Origin: Methanobacterium sp. UBA44
GTDB lineage: Archaea; Methanobacteriota; Methanobacteria; Methanobacteriales; Methanobacteriaceae
Assembly (NCBI GenBank): GCA_002494885.1
Contig: DACV01000007.1
Coordinates: 432,001 to 496,000, forward strand
Direction: 5' to 3'
Length of the DNA stretch: 64,000 bases
The number at the start of each line of letters is the position of its first letter. Within the stretch, counting starts at the first letter, position 1. The notes below the pieces were generated by a model, which worked only from the letters and a program-made list of their open reading frames with translations, made no database searches and was not told where the DNA came from. Position numbers and translations under genes: made by a program. Of the stretch, positions 8,373 to 18,054 are shown in pieces.

Positions 8373-9881
8373 ATGGAAAATAAAAAATTAACCACAAATA
8401 AAGGACATCCAGTGCCAAATGACCAAGCATCAATAACTACAGGCGAAGGATCCAGTTATACACTACTTCAAGATGTTCATCTAATTGAAAAATTAGCACA
8501 TTTTGACAGAGAAAGGATACCAGAACGTGTTGTACATGCTAAAGGTGCAGGAGCACATGGATATTTTGAAGTTACTAATGACCTCTCCAAATACACAAGA
8601 GCCAAATTTTTAGGAGAAGTTGGCAAAAAAACCGATGTATTTGTAAGATTTTCAACAGTAGGAGGAGAAAAAGGCTCAGCCGATACAGCACGTGACCCCA
8701 GAGGATTTGCAGTCAAATTTTACACCGAAGAAGGAAATTACGACTTGGTTGGAAATAATACCCCCATATTTTTCATTAGAGATGCCATAAAATTCCCTGA
8801 TTTTATCCATACACAAAAGAGGCACCCTCAAACCAATTTACCAGACGCAGATATGTTCTGGGACTTCCTATCACTAACTCCTGAATCAGTTCATCAAGTC
8901 AGTATTCTATTTTCTGACAGAGGGACACCATACTCATTCCGCCACATGGACGGCTTCTCCAGCCACACTTTCATGTGGTACAATGAAAATAATGAATATG
9001 TATGGGTTAAAGTACACTTTAAAACAACATTAGGCAACAAAACCTTTACTAACGATGAAGCAGTGAAAATGGCTGGAGAAAATCCGAACCATGCAACCGA
9101 AGACCTTTATAATGCAATAAAAGATGGTAATCACCCACAATGGGACGTATACGTCCAGATAATGACACCAGAAGAAGCCAAAGAATATAAATTTGATCCA
9201 TTTGACATTACGAAAGTATGGTATCACGGTGATTACCCATTAATTCCACTGGGTAAAATGGTTTTAAACAGAAATCCAGAGAACTTCTTTGCAGAAGTAG
9301 AACAGGCAGCATTCGCACCATCAAACTTCGTACCTGGAATAGGCCCATCACCTGACCGGCTGCTACAGGGAAGACTATTTTCTTATGAAGACACGCAACG
9401 CCATAGATTAGGTGCAAATCATCATCAAATTCCAGTTAATAGAGCTAAAAACGTGAAAATTGCCAACTATGAAAGAGACAGTTATATGAATGTGGATGGT
9501 AATGGAGGATCAGGCCCCAACTATTATCCAAACTCAATGAACGGTCCAGAACCCGACATTTCATTTAATCCCCCAACCATAGAAGTTCAGGCAATAATTG
9601 ACAGACATACAAGATCTACAGAAGATGTTGACTTCGTACAGGCTGGCGAGTTATACAGAAGAGTTCTGGATAAACAGAATAAATCCAATCTGGTTTCAAA
9701 TATAGTCGGCCATCTTGGAAATGCAAATGAAAACATTCAATACAGACAGACCGCCTTATTCTACAAATGCGACGAGGAGTATGGGACAAGAGTAGCAGAT
9801 GGTATTGGGCTGGATGTGGCACGTGTTAAAGAATTAGCTTCAATGACTCAGGAAGAAAGAGTAAATTCAACAAGAAGCTAA
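8373..9881 (+). CDS. kat: Monofunctional haem catalase
   Basis: Small-subunit clade catalase of about 502 residues that dismutates hydrogen peroxide. Motifs include FDRERIPERVVHAKGAGAHG (distal His), VRFSTVGGEKGSADTARDPR, NNTPIFFIRDAIKFPDF (distal Asn region) and RLFSYEDTQRHRLGANH (proximal haem Tyr). The ATG at 8373 has GGTGGAGAAGG just upstream. A TTG at 8331 lies inside the operator and is rejected. A related catalase is known in Methanobrevibacter arboriphilus, where haem must come from outside because the organism does not make it. Whether this host makes haem cannot be judged from the window. Confidence 0.97.
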   Translation: MENKKLTTNKGHPVPNDQASITTGEGSSYTLLQDVHLIEKLAHFDRERIPERVVHAKGAGAHGYFEVTNDLSKYTRAKFLGEVGKKTDVFVRFSTVGGEKGSADTARDPRGFAVKFYTEEGNYDLVGNNTPIFFIRDAIKFPDFIHTQKRHPQTNLPDADMFWDFLSLTPESVHQVSILFSDRGTPYSFRHMDGFSSHTFMWYNENNEYVWVKVHFKTTLGNKTFTNDEAVKMAGENPNHATEDLYNAIKDGNHPQWDVYVQIMTPEEAKEYKFDPFDITKVWYHGDYPLIPLGKMVLNRNPENFFAEVEQAAFAPSNFVPGIGPSPDRLLQGRLFSYEDTQRHRLGANHHQIPVNRAKNVKIANYERDSYMNVDGNGGSGPNYYPNSMNGPEPDISFNPPTIEVQAIIDRHTRSTEDVDFVQAGELYRRVLDKQNKSNLVSNIVGHLGNANENIQYRQTALFYKCDEEYGTRVADGIGLDVARVKELASMTQEERVNSTRS

Positions 9882-9985
9882 AATAATCATGCTGAAAGCT
9901 CTTACACATGCTGAAAAACTCAATTAGAAGTTAACCACCTCATTTATTATTTAAATTCTTTTTAAGATTTAGGAGGAATTTAAAT

Positions 9986-10531
<546 letters not shown>

Positions 10532-10554
10532 GTCTGCAATCAGGATCTTAAATC

Positions 10555-10953
10555 ATGGAATTAAAACAATTACTTTTCTTAAGCTTGGGTACGACTTTTT
10601 TTGGAATAGGTGTTGCTGGAGCCGTTCTTCCATTGCTACCAATTACCCCTTTTATTTTAGTCTCAGTTTTCTGTTTTGGTAGAAGTTCAAAAAAGGCTGA
10701 AATGTGGATTTCAAACAACAGATATTTTGGAAGCTATATAGAAAATTATAAAAATAAAAAAGGCGTGCCTTTAAATATAAAGCTAAAAAGTATCATTTTT
10801 TTATGGATAATGCTAATATCATCATCTGTTATCCTTTCTAATCAAATTTACCTCATCATACTGCTTGCAATTGTTGGGATAGCTGTAACAGCACATATCA
10901 TGTTGCTTAAATCAACAATAGATAAATTTCAGTCCCTGGTTAATTCAAGTTAA
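10555..10953 (+). CDS. YbaN-family (DUF454) membrane protein
   Basis: Small membrane protein of 132 residues with the DUF454 signature: LGTTFFGIGVAGAVLPLLPI, TPFILVSVFCFGRSS, then KAEMWISNNRYFGSYIENYK. There are three to four hydrophobic helices (about 6-40, 78-95 and 98-118). The family is widespread but its function is unknown. It starts 24 bp after the broken flavoprotein gene on the same strand. Confidence 0.88.
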   Translation: MELKQLLFLSLGTTFFGIGVAGAVLPLLPITPFILVSVFCFGRSSKKAEMWISNNRYFGSYIENYKNKKGVPLNIKLKSIIFLWIMLISSSVILSNQIYLIILLAIVGIAVTAHIMLLKSTIDKFQSLVNSS

Positions 10954-11068
10954 ATTTTATCAAACAATAACAGTACTTTAAACCGTGATAAGCACAACAT
11001 TCAAATCATGAACGAATCTATAAAATAATTTTGAAAAATAGTTTAAAAAGAAATTGGGAGAATTTTAC

Positions 11069-12355
11069 TTGATTGGAATCAGCGCTGATTTTGACCCTGT
11101 ACACAATGGGCATGTCAAATTAATAGAGAAAGGACGAGAAATTGCCAAAAATACTGGTGGAGAAGTTGTAATTTACTTAAATAAAGATTACAGCGCTAAT
11201 CACGCCCCATTTTTCGCAAATTATGAAGCAAGGCGTGAAATGGCCATTAAAGCTGGAGCTGATAGGGTTGTACCCATTGAAGGCATGCATCATCGGCTTA
11301 CACTTGCATATACAGTTCCTATAAGAATTGCAATGATGATAGAAGATGGTGTTGTTGATTATGTGGATGCTGCAAATGTTTCCACTAAAAAAATCCAGAA
11401 ATATGCCTCATCATTTGCAAAAAGAGGGATATTCAGTGGGATTCCTCGAAACCTCCCTAACCGTAACGTAATACGCTGGTTTGCAGTAAACGAATTCCTT
11501 TATAAGAAATATAAAAGAAAAATGAAATTTCATATAATTCCAGAACTTAAAATGGGGGGTAAAATTTCAGGAAGAGAAATCAGGGCGAAAATAATAGAAA
11601 ACAACTTCAAAATTCCAGGTGAAGTAAAAAAAGTTCTTCCTGAGTCTACAGTAAAGATAATTGAAAAAGAAATTAAAAATGGAAATATTCCTGGAAAAAG
11701 AAACATTGAAAGAATCACCAAAAGATTAAACACATATTCAAGACCGAATTTGCTCAATATAGCACATATAAATGCTAATGCAGCAGATGCCATAATTAAA
11801 GGCAGACAATATCGAAATGAAGACCAAATATGGGCATCCTTGAGAATGGCAGGATATGGTCCTGTTCTTACCAGACTTGCAATAAGTTCAGTTGAGCAGG
11901 ATGTAAGTCGAAAAGAAGTTTTTGAGCTTATTAAGACTTATCAAGCAGAAGAGATTATTCCTCCAGATCAGACAGTTGAAAGTGTGATTGAAAGAGCATG
12001 GTTCGTTGCTTCAGGCATTGATAAAGGAATAAAATCCTCAGATGCTCATGAAATGTTTAGAAAAGGTAAAAGAGGATCTAAATTCCCAGACACCATTGAC
12101 GCGGGCATGCATCTTCGAACATTTGAAGTTGAGGATCTGGAAGATGGGATGGATGCCCTGCTTTATGTGGATAAACATGACATGTTACGATGTCAAATAC
12201 GTACAAAAACCCGTAAAATTAAAAGCCCACTTAAATTACCCGCCAAACATGCCACATACTTGCGACTTCTTATAGATTCTCATTTTATTCCGCTTACTGC
12301 CAGTATTATCGAAAAAAAAGAAGGAATGAGAGTAAGGATATTTATTGGTAAATAA
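11069..12355 (+). CDS. Nucleotidyltransferase-fold protein, function unknown
   Basis: About 428 residues. The N-terminus GISADFDPVHNGHVKLIEKG is a clear cytidylyltransferase-type Rossmann fold with the HxGH motif. The domain extends to about 200 and includes KISGREIRAKI, equivalent to the S-x-R-E motif. The C-terminal half (about 240-428) is specific and resembles parts of TmcAL-like proteins (ARPNLLNIAHINANAADAII), but I do not recognise its substrate. I prefer the TTG at 11069 because GGGAG lies 8 bp upstream and it puts the fold at residue 2. A TTG at 11054 overlaps that site. It may activate a small molecule or modify RNA. Confidence 0.8.
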   Translation: MIGISADFDPVHNGHVKLIEKGREIAKNTGGEVVIYLNKDYSANHAPFFANYEARREMAIKAGADRVVPIEGMHHRLTLAYTVPIRIAMMIEDGVVDYVDAANVSTKKIQKYASSFAKRGIFSGIPRNLPNRNVIRWFAVNEFLYKKYKRKMKFHIIPELKMGGKISGREIRAKIIENNFKIPGEVKKVLPESTVKIIEKEIKNGNIPGKRNIERITKRLNTYSRPNLLNIAHINANAADAIIKGRQYRNEDQIWASLRMAGYGPVLTRLAISSVEQDVSRKEVFELIKTYQAEEIIPPDQTVESVIERAWFVASGIDKGIKSSDAHEMFRKGKRGSKFPDTIDAGMHLRTFEVEDLEDGMDALLYVDKHDMLRCQIRTKTRKIKSPLKLPAKHATYLRLLIDSHFIPLTASIIEKKEGMRVRIFIGK

Positions 12356-12356
12356 A

Positions 12357-13163
12357 TCAATCTTCAGATATCCAGTTAAAGAATTCCTTAATTTCATTTA
12401 CGTTCTTAACATAATAGGTGGCACTTTCCTTTACGTATTCTGGCGTTTCCTTTGAAACTACTACAATACTGACTGCTTTAACTCTTTTCTGCTTATTAAG
12501 TTCATTAAGCTTGATGAAAGCATCTGCATCAGTAATATCATCGCCTGAATAAATGATTTTTTTGATATTATTTTCTAAAATCAGTTTATATAAAATTGTA
12601 CCTTTATCATGTCCCACTGGTGGTCTGATCTCTATAACTTTACGGCCTTCCCCAATTTTAAGTAGGTTAGAGCCTTTTATTTTTGAAATAGCATCCAGTG
12701 CTATTTTTCTTATCTTTTCTCCATCATCACATAATCTGTAGTGGACTGTAAAGCTCAGTTCTTTATTTTGAAATAAAATACAATCATAATTGCTTAATTG
12801 GTTTTTAATACTTTCTCCAACTTCATTAATTATTGGAATAAACTCTTTAACTTCAGATTCAATATATATCTTTCCATTTTTGTATTGTTCGAGGCCGTGA
12901 TTCCCAATATAAATAAGATTTTCATTTTCCATCATATCTAAAGCATTTCTAATGCTTCTACCTGTCATTACACCGGTTAATTCAAATTTATCTACAAGTT
13001 TTTTTATCGTATCTTTCATATCGGGATTTACCACTGCTTCCATAGGTGTAGGAACAATTTCACTTATAGTCCCATCAATATCAGTGATTAACGCAGTTTT
13101 ATTATCATTCTTAAAATCAAGAAGTTCCTCCAGATGGCTGAAAAGAAATTTGGAATTTTGCAA
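12357..13163 (-). CDS. otsB: Trehalose-6-phosphate phosphatase (HAD family)
   Basis: About 268 residues. HAD motif I is ALITDIDGTISEI, motif II lies in TGVMTGRS, and motif IV is IIYSGDDITDADAF. IYIGNHGLEQYKNG and IEIRPPVGHDKGTIL are typical OtsB motifs. The enzyme removes phosphate from trehalose 6-phosphate or a related sugar phosphate to make a compatible solute. The TTG start at 13163 is chosen because GGAGGT lies 6 bp upstream. No trehalose-phosphate synthase is in the window, so substrate identity is inferred. The stop lies 2 bp from the convergent nucleotidyltransferase gene. Confidence 0.88.
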   Translation of the reverse strand: MQNSKFLFSHLEELLDFKNDNKTALITDIDGTISEIVPTPMEAVVNPDMKDTIKKLVDKFELTGVMTGRSIRNALDMMENENLIYIGNHGLEQYKNGKIYIESEVKEFIPIINEVGESIKNQLSNYDCILFQNKELSFTVHYRLCDDGEKIRKIALDAISKIKGSNLLKIGEGRKVIEIRPPVGHDKGTILYKLILENNIKKIIYSGDDITDADAFIKLNELNKQKRVKAVSIVVVSKETPEYVKESATYYVKNVNEIKEFFNWISED

Positions 13164-13182
13164 AAAAAAACCTCCAAAAATT

Positions 13183-13377
13183 TTAGAAATCCTTTTTTTC
13201 AATAGCGGGACAGTCCCAGTCTTTACAAGAAGTTAAAATAAGTTTACCCTTATTAGTTATAATATAAAGCCTCCAGCAATTGTTATTATATGGCTTAAAT
13301 TTAACATCTAAAATTTTTTTATTTAAAAGCAGCTCTACCGCTTCCTGGCATTCATGAATACGTTCATTTAGATCCAT
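13183..13377 (-). CDS. Small hypothetical protein upstream of otsB
   Basis: Protein of 64 residues (MDLNERIHECQEAVELLLNK...), soluble, with four Cys and a predicted helix followed by strands (WRLYIITNKGKLILT). The ATG at 13377 has AAAGGTGGTT upstream; the longer frame from 13425 has no such site. It ends 19 bp before the otsB start, so the pair is probably one transcript. I do not recognise the family. Confidence 0.65.
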   Translation of the reverse strand: MDLNERIHECQEAVELLLNKKILDVKFKPYNNNCWRLYIITNKGKLILTSCKDWDCPAIEKKDF

Positions 13378-13526
13378 ATAACCACCTTTGCAAGAATTAC
13401 CCCAAACAATTAATTGAAATATCATAAAATCTAACGTATTTTTATTATATATTAAAACAAATTAATAAAGTTTTTCCAGTTCTATAGGTTTTTATTACTA
13501 AAATAATCCTTAAAAGTCTATGATAT

Positions 13527-14939
13527 CTAAATGGAGTTAAAAATAAAAAGCTTTGTCCTGGTCATTTCCTCAACTGCGTATTTAATGCCTTCTTTTCCCA
13601 TACCGCTCATTTTGCATCCGCCAAAAGGCATGTTATCACTACGGTAAGTAGATTGTTTATTTATAATAATACTGCCTGCATCTATTTTTTTAGCAGCTTT
13701 CAGAGCGCTTTTAATGTTATCTGTAAATATTCCTGCTTGTAAACCATATCTGGTATCATTTGCAACATTTATAGCTTCATCAATACCATTTACATGTATT
13801 AACGGAGATATTGGGCCGAAGGTTTCATTTTGAACAACATCCATCTTTGAATGGACTTTATCCAGAACTGTGGGCATATAAAACGATCCTTCTCGTTTTC
13901 CACCGCACAATAACTCAGCACCATCATGAATGGCTTGATTAACAATTTTTTCCACATCAATTGCTGCATCTTCATTGATTAATGGGCCTACATCCGTTTT
14001 AATGTCCATAGGATCTCCCACTTTCAATTTTTGGGTGGATTTAACGAATTTATCGGTAAATTCTTCGGCAATTTTGCTATCAAGAATTATTCGCTTAACA
14101 CCAACGCACACCTGCCCTGCATTAAGATATGAACCTCTAACAGCAGCTTCGACTGCTTTTTCAATGTCTGCATCCTCCAGAATAAGCAATGGGTCATTTC
14201 CACCAAGTTCAAGGGTTAACTTTTTCATTCCCGCATTCCTTGATATGGATAAGCCTGTCTCAATATTTCCAGTAAATGATATTTTATCTACAAGCTCACT
14301 TTTAACAATTTCATCTCCAACTTCACTGCCTGGACCTGAAACAACGTTTAAAACTCCATTTTCAAGGTATGTACTGGCAATTTCAGCGAATTTAAGGGAT
14401 GCAAGTGGTGCTTTTGTAGATGGATTTACCACAACTGTGTTTTTGGCTGCTATTGCCGGTGCAACTTTATGAATAACTAGATTTAAAGGATAATTAAATG
14501 GAGTAATTGCTCCAATCACTCCCAGAGGAATTCTTGCAGTGAATCCAATCATTTCTTCACCACCTAAACAAGCATCCAGGGGAATGGTTTCTCCATATAT
14601 TCTTTTAGATTCTTCAGCAGAAAGTAAAATTGTCTGTTTAGAACGATTCACCTCTTCTTTTGAATCTTTAATTGGTTTACCACAATCAATGGTTATTAAT
14701 TTTTCGAATAACTTTGAATTTTTGGATAATTCTTCATAAATATCATACAATTGCTCTGATATTAAACGAGAAGGAAGTTCTTTGGTAATTTTTGAAGCTC
14801 TATATGCTGCCGATATTGCTATTTTAGTATCCTTACGGGTTCCATAAGGCACTTTATCTATTACCCTGTTATTTGCAGGGTTTTTAATATCTAGATACTC
14901 TGGTTTTTCTATAAATTTTCCATCTATCAGCATATACAC
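13527..14939 (-). CDS. cofA: Lactaldehyde dehydrogenase CofA-like (aldehyde dehydrogenase)
   Basis: NAD(P)-dependent aldehyde dehydrogenase of 470 residues. Visible motifs are the cofactor-binding FNYPLNLVIHKVAPAIAAKN, the Glu motif LTLELGGNDPL, the catalytic Cys in NAGQVCVGVKR and the C-terminal NETFGPISPL. In methanogens the closest family oxidises lactaldehyde to lactate, the precursor of the phospholactyl part of coenzyme F420. A role as a glyceraldehyde-3-phosphate or succinate-semialdehyde dehydrogenase cannot be ruled out. It is monocistronic, and no other F420 genes are nearby. Confidence 0.85.
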   Translation of the reverse strand: MYMLIDGKFIEKPEYLDIKNPANNRVIDKVPYGTRKDTKIAISAAYRASKITKELPSRLISEQLYDIYEELSKNSKLFEKLITIDCGKPIKDSKEEVNRSKQTILLSAEESKRIYGETIPLDACLGGEEMIGFTARIPLGVIGAITPFNYPLNLVIHKVAPAIAAKNTVVVNPSTKAPLASLKFAEIASTYLENGVLNVVSGPGSEVGDEIVKSELVDKISFTGNIETGLSISRNAGMKKLTLELGGNDPLLILEDADIEKAVEAAVRGSYLNAGQVCVGVKRIILDSKIAEEFTDKFVKSTQKLKVGDPMDIKTDVGPLINEDAAIDVEKIVNQAIHDGAELLCGGKREGSFYMPTVLDKVHSKMDVVQNETFGPISPLIHVNGIDEAINVANDTRYGLQAGIFTDNIKSALKAAKKIDAGSIIINKQSTYRSDNMPFGGCKMSGMGKEGIKYAVEEMTRTKLFIFNSI

Positions 14940-15004
14940 TTAAATACATCCTTAAAAATCCTAATTAATTAAATAAAAATTGATTAATAAAAAATAATAT
15001 GATC

Positions 15005-15199
15005 TTAGCTTAACTTATCCTTTAAATCAGTTAAATTTTTATTAACTGTCTGTAGATCATTATTGTTGATTTCATCTCCAAGACCCAGGACATAATTCTT
15101 ATAAAAAATGCCAGCAACAATTACGACCACAATAATTCCACCAAAAATCAGTATAAGTTCTGCTGAACCCTGTGCTTTTTCATCTTTTAATATTTGCAT
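15005..15199 (-). CDS. Class III signal peptide (type IV pilin-like) protein
   Basis: Protein of 64 residues beginning MQILKDEKAQGSAELILIFG. The short charged leader, the Q-x-S-x-E-L motif and the immediately following hydrophobic helix (about 14-34) are the hallmark of archaeal prepilins cleaved by EppA-type peptidase. The mature part is tiny (about 50 residues). It starts just after the stop of the TadC-like platform gene, so the two are co-transcribed. A GTG start at 15208 would add three residues. Confidence 0.88.
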   Translation of the reverse strand: MQILKDEKAQGSAELILIFGGIIVVVIVAGIFYKNYVLGLGDEINNNDLQTVNKNLTDLKDKLS

Positions 15200-15211
15200 T
15201 TTCAACACCGA

Positions 15212-16147
15212 CTATCCTGCTCCAAGAAATCCTACAGCGAATGTTTTGATTACATAAAATATTACATAGGCTGCTGGAGCCAAAAGTAATGAATATTTAA
15301 CCCCTTTACGTGCACTACCGTACATAACTATTCCGATTAACAACCCTGCAATTATTGAATGAATGATTATGTAACCTCCAGCAGCTGTCCCTGCAACTTC
15401 AGCCAGAGGATTTACTTTACCTAAAGCTGCAATAAAACCCGAATAAGTCATTATCATTCCCAATGCTAATGGAGCCGCAACTATCGCTGCAATAATAAGA
15501 AACATTACTGACATCATTACATTTGCTTTTCTTTCCCTTTTTAAAGCAAGTACTGCCCTTAAATCTTCTGCAACAGTTTCAATTACATCAGATAAACTTC
15601 CACCAGTTCTTCTCCCTTCCAGTATCATTCTAAAGGTTCTATCTAAATTCTTAGACTTTAAACGTTCTCCCATTGATATTATAGCTTCATCAAAGGTACT
15701 TCCGATTTTGATCTCTATTACTGCCCTTTTAAGCTCGTCATTTAAAGGCCCTTTACCATGTTTTGATACGTCTTCAAGTGCTGTTTCAAGACCTACACCA
15801 GCTCTAAGCAGCGAGGCGACCTGCCTTAAAAGGTCAGGAGTGCCCTGTTCGATAGCATCAACCCTTCGCTCCATCATGAAAAAAATCCATATACCAATTA
15901 ACACAGGAGGCAATATAAAACCTATAATTATGCCTAAAATAATGTTAGTGCCTATCACTAAAGATAGAGCTACTGCAAGCAAGGCAAAAACTATTCCTGC
16001 AGAAATACACAACGTAATTAAGTCTGAAGCTTTTACATACATCCCGCTCCTAATAAGAGCTTCCTGGATTTTAATACTGTACTTTTCAGGGACAATGCCA
16101 TCAATTACATTTGATACTGGTGATAGTACGCCGGGAATAATTGCCAT
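15212..16147 (-). CDS. TadC-like type II/IV secretion platform protein (GspF domain)
   Basis: Membrane protein of 311 residues. Two helices lie near 45-90. The GspF/T2SSF domain follows (QGTPDLLRQVASLLRAGVGL, then RTFRMILEGRRTGGSLSDVI, then ETVAEDLRAVLALKRERKA). Four hydrophobic segments complete it toward the C-terminus. Such proteins form the inner-membrane platform for pilin assembly. It precedes the class III signal-peptide protein on the same strand. Another TadC paralogue with its ATPase lies about 12 kb away, and no ATPase is adjacent to this copy. Confidence 0.9.
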   Translation of the reverse strand: MAIIPGVLSPVSNVIDGIVPEKYSIKIQEALIRSGMYVKASDLITLCISAGIVFALLAVALSLVIGTNIILGIIIGFILPPVLIGIWIFFMMERRVDAIEQGTPDLLRQVASLLRAGVGLETALEDVSKHGKGPLNDELKRAVIEIKIGSTFDEAIISMGERLKSKNLDRTFRMILEGRRTGGSLSDVIETVAEDLRAVLALKRERKANVMMSVMFLIIAAIVAAPLALGMIMTYSGFIAALGKVNPLAEVAGTAAGGYIIIHSIIAGLLIGIVMYGSARKGVKYSLLLAPAAYVIFYVIKTFAVGFLGAG

Positions 16148-16294
16148 TTTTCCACCTTATGTATTATTTTCATTCTTTACATATTAATATGTTGGTATTT
16201 CATAAATAGGCACTGTTTAAAAAACTAAAAACGAATCCCAATAATAAATTTATTTAATTACTTATGAACATAAATTTTAATTCTGAAATCCAGA

Positions 16295-17290
16295 TTATAG
16301 TTCGATTTTCTTTTTAATTTTGTTTAGAACCTTACCTCTGTTTTTAATAAGTACCATATCTTCTATTCGAACCCCAAATTCACCTTTAAGATATATACCT
16401 GGTTCAACTGTTACAACCATATCTTTTTCAAGCTTAATTGTTTCAGATTTCGCTAATGAGGGACCTTCATGTACTTCAAGTCCTACCCCATGTCCAGTAG
16501 AATGAATAAACGAATCACCATATCCATATTCTTCAATTACATTCCTTGCTACCTTATCCACATAAGAAGCCTTAATTCCGGGTTTTATTACATCTATAGC
16601 ACTTTTTTGAGCTTCAAGTACTATTTCAAATATTTCTTCCTGTTTTTCCGTTTCAATAAGTGTTCTTGTAGTATCAGAACAGTAATTATTGTAAGTAGCC
16701 CCCCAATCTATGACAAGGGGCATTTCAAGAGAATTATCAGAAACTTCTGCATGAGGAAGTGAAGATCGGCTGCCTGAAGCTACAATAGTATCAAAAGAAG
16801 CTTTTTTTGATCCCATAATTCTCATATTATATTCTATCTGGGCAGCAATTTCGTTCTCACTTCTTCTGGAATCAAATTCAACAGCATTAATTGCATTTTC
16901 GGCAATACCAACAGCTTTCTTAATATTCTGTACTTCATCCATGGTTTTAATACGCCTTAACCTTTCAACTGCATCTGTCATTTTTACTTCAAACATTGAA
17001 CTGATTTTGAGCTTTTTATATATTCCAAGGGTTATATTTTTCTCTATCCCAACAGTACCCTTTAAATAATCTTTAATCTTATCTAAAGACTTAAATTCTT
17101 CAATAGGAACTTTAGTATTTAAATTTGCATCCTCAAAATCCATTTTTGATGTTAAAAGTAAAGGTTCATCTTTCAAAATCAGAACTGAAAAGCTCGATGG
17201 GTTAAAACCCGATAAATAAGCAATATTTTTGGGATTTAGAACTATCATGGAATCTATGTCTTCTTTATGGATTTCATCAATTATTCTCAT
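16295..17290 (-). CDS. Xaa-Pro aminopeptidase/dipeptidase (M24 family)
   Basis: Cytoplasmic dimetal peptidase of 331 residues. The N-terminal creatinase-like domain (1-110) is followed by the pita-bread domain with the metal ligands in VIDWGATYNNYCSDTTRT, STGHGVGLEVHEGP, VVTVEPGIYL and GVRIEDMVLI. These supply the two Asp, one His and two Glu expected. It cleaves peptides with proline in the second position. It lies just downstream of the HIT gene on the same strand. Confidence 0.93.
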   Translation of the reverse strand: MRIIDEIHKEDIDSMIVLNPKNIAYLSGFNPSSFSVLILKDEPLLLTSKMDFEDANLNTKVPIEEFKSLDKIKDYLKGTVGIEKNITLGIYKKLKISSMFEVKMTDAVERLRRIKTMDEVQNIKKAVGIAENAINAVEFDSRRSENEIAAQIEYNMRIMGSKKASFDTIVASGSRSSLPHAEVSDNSLEMPLVIDWGATYNNYCSDTTRTLIETEKQEEIFEIVLEAQKSAIDVIKPGIKASYVDKVARNVIEEYGYGDSFIHSTGHGVGLEVHEGPSLAKSETIKLEKDMVVTVEPGIYLKGEFGVRIEDMVLIKNRGKVLNKIKKKIEL

Positions 17291-17353
17291 TAATTCTCCC
17301 CGCTGAATATTCTTCTTAATTTCTGTAATCTATTTAAAATAATAATTTAAGAA

Positions 17354-17812
17354 TTATAATTTCAGATTCCTTTTTATTTCATTTAATAATTTATTCATCG
17401 CATTTTCTGGAATTTTACGCTCTATTGGCTGGGGAATATATCCAAAATCAGGATCTTCAAAAGTTAATCCTTCAAATTCAACTTTATGAGCATATCTCGG
17501 TATAAAATGCCAGTGCACTTCAGGTTCTGGAGAAGCAGTTCTAAATGTAGAGTTCATAAAGCAGCTCCAATTAAATAAAGTTGGTGAAAATACCTTATTT
17601 AAGGCAGTTTCTAATTTTCCGAGGATTTCAATGAAATCATCCCATTCTTCAACATTTAACTTCCCTAAATTCCCGCAGTGTCTTTTAAGTGCAATAACAC
17701 ATGTACCTAAATATCTCTGGCTTGGAGCAAGATAAATTTGCCAGTATTCAGTTTCATAGATTAAATTTCCATATGCACCTGGTATCTTGCAGTATTCGCA
17801 TTTTATTTTCAT
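17354..17812 (-). CDS. HIT-family (histidine triad) protein
   Basis: Protein of 152 residues. The HIT-like signature PEPEVHWHFIPRYAHK contains the catalytic H-x-H, with Glu-Val in place of the first His position of the classical triad. An N-terminal CEYCK pair suggests a zinc site. HIT hydrolases and transferases act on nucleotide phosphates; the substrate here is unknown. It is transcribed with the M24 peptidase 63 bp downstream. Confidence 0.85.
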   Translation of the reverse strand: MKIKCEYCKIPGAYGNLIYETEYWQIYLAPSQRYLGTCVIALKRHCGNLGKLNVEEWDDFIEILGKLETALNKVFSPTLFNWSCFMNSTFRTASPEPEVHWHFIPRYAHKVEFEGLTFEDPDFGYIPQPIERKIPENAMNKLLNEIKRNLKL

Positions 17813-18054
17813 TTTTATATCCTATTTTTTGTATAATATTTGTGACCAATTAAATTAAAATCTATCTATAATGATGAATATTTAAAATAATTAAAGAGAA
17901 AAAGAAAATAAATTGATTTTAATATTGTAGGTTCATTTATCCCTCTTTTTATAGAATAGGAATATTATGAACTTAATCCGGAGTTAGGGAGTAAATCATG
18001 ATTTTGAGACTTTAATTAAAAAGTATTTTATACATTAATTTACATTTTAAGAAT

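Noticed and set aside
13975..14472. A 165-residue plus-strand frame inside cofA
   Set aside because: Antisense shadow of a clearly coding aldehyde dehydrogenase.
15708..16187. A 159-residue plus-strand frame opposite tadC
   Set aside because: Antisense shadow of the TadC-like gene with Ser/Pro/Ile-rich composition.
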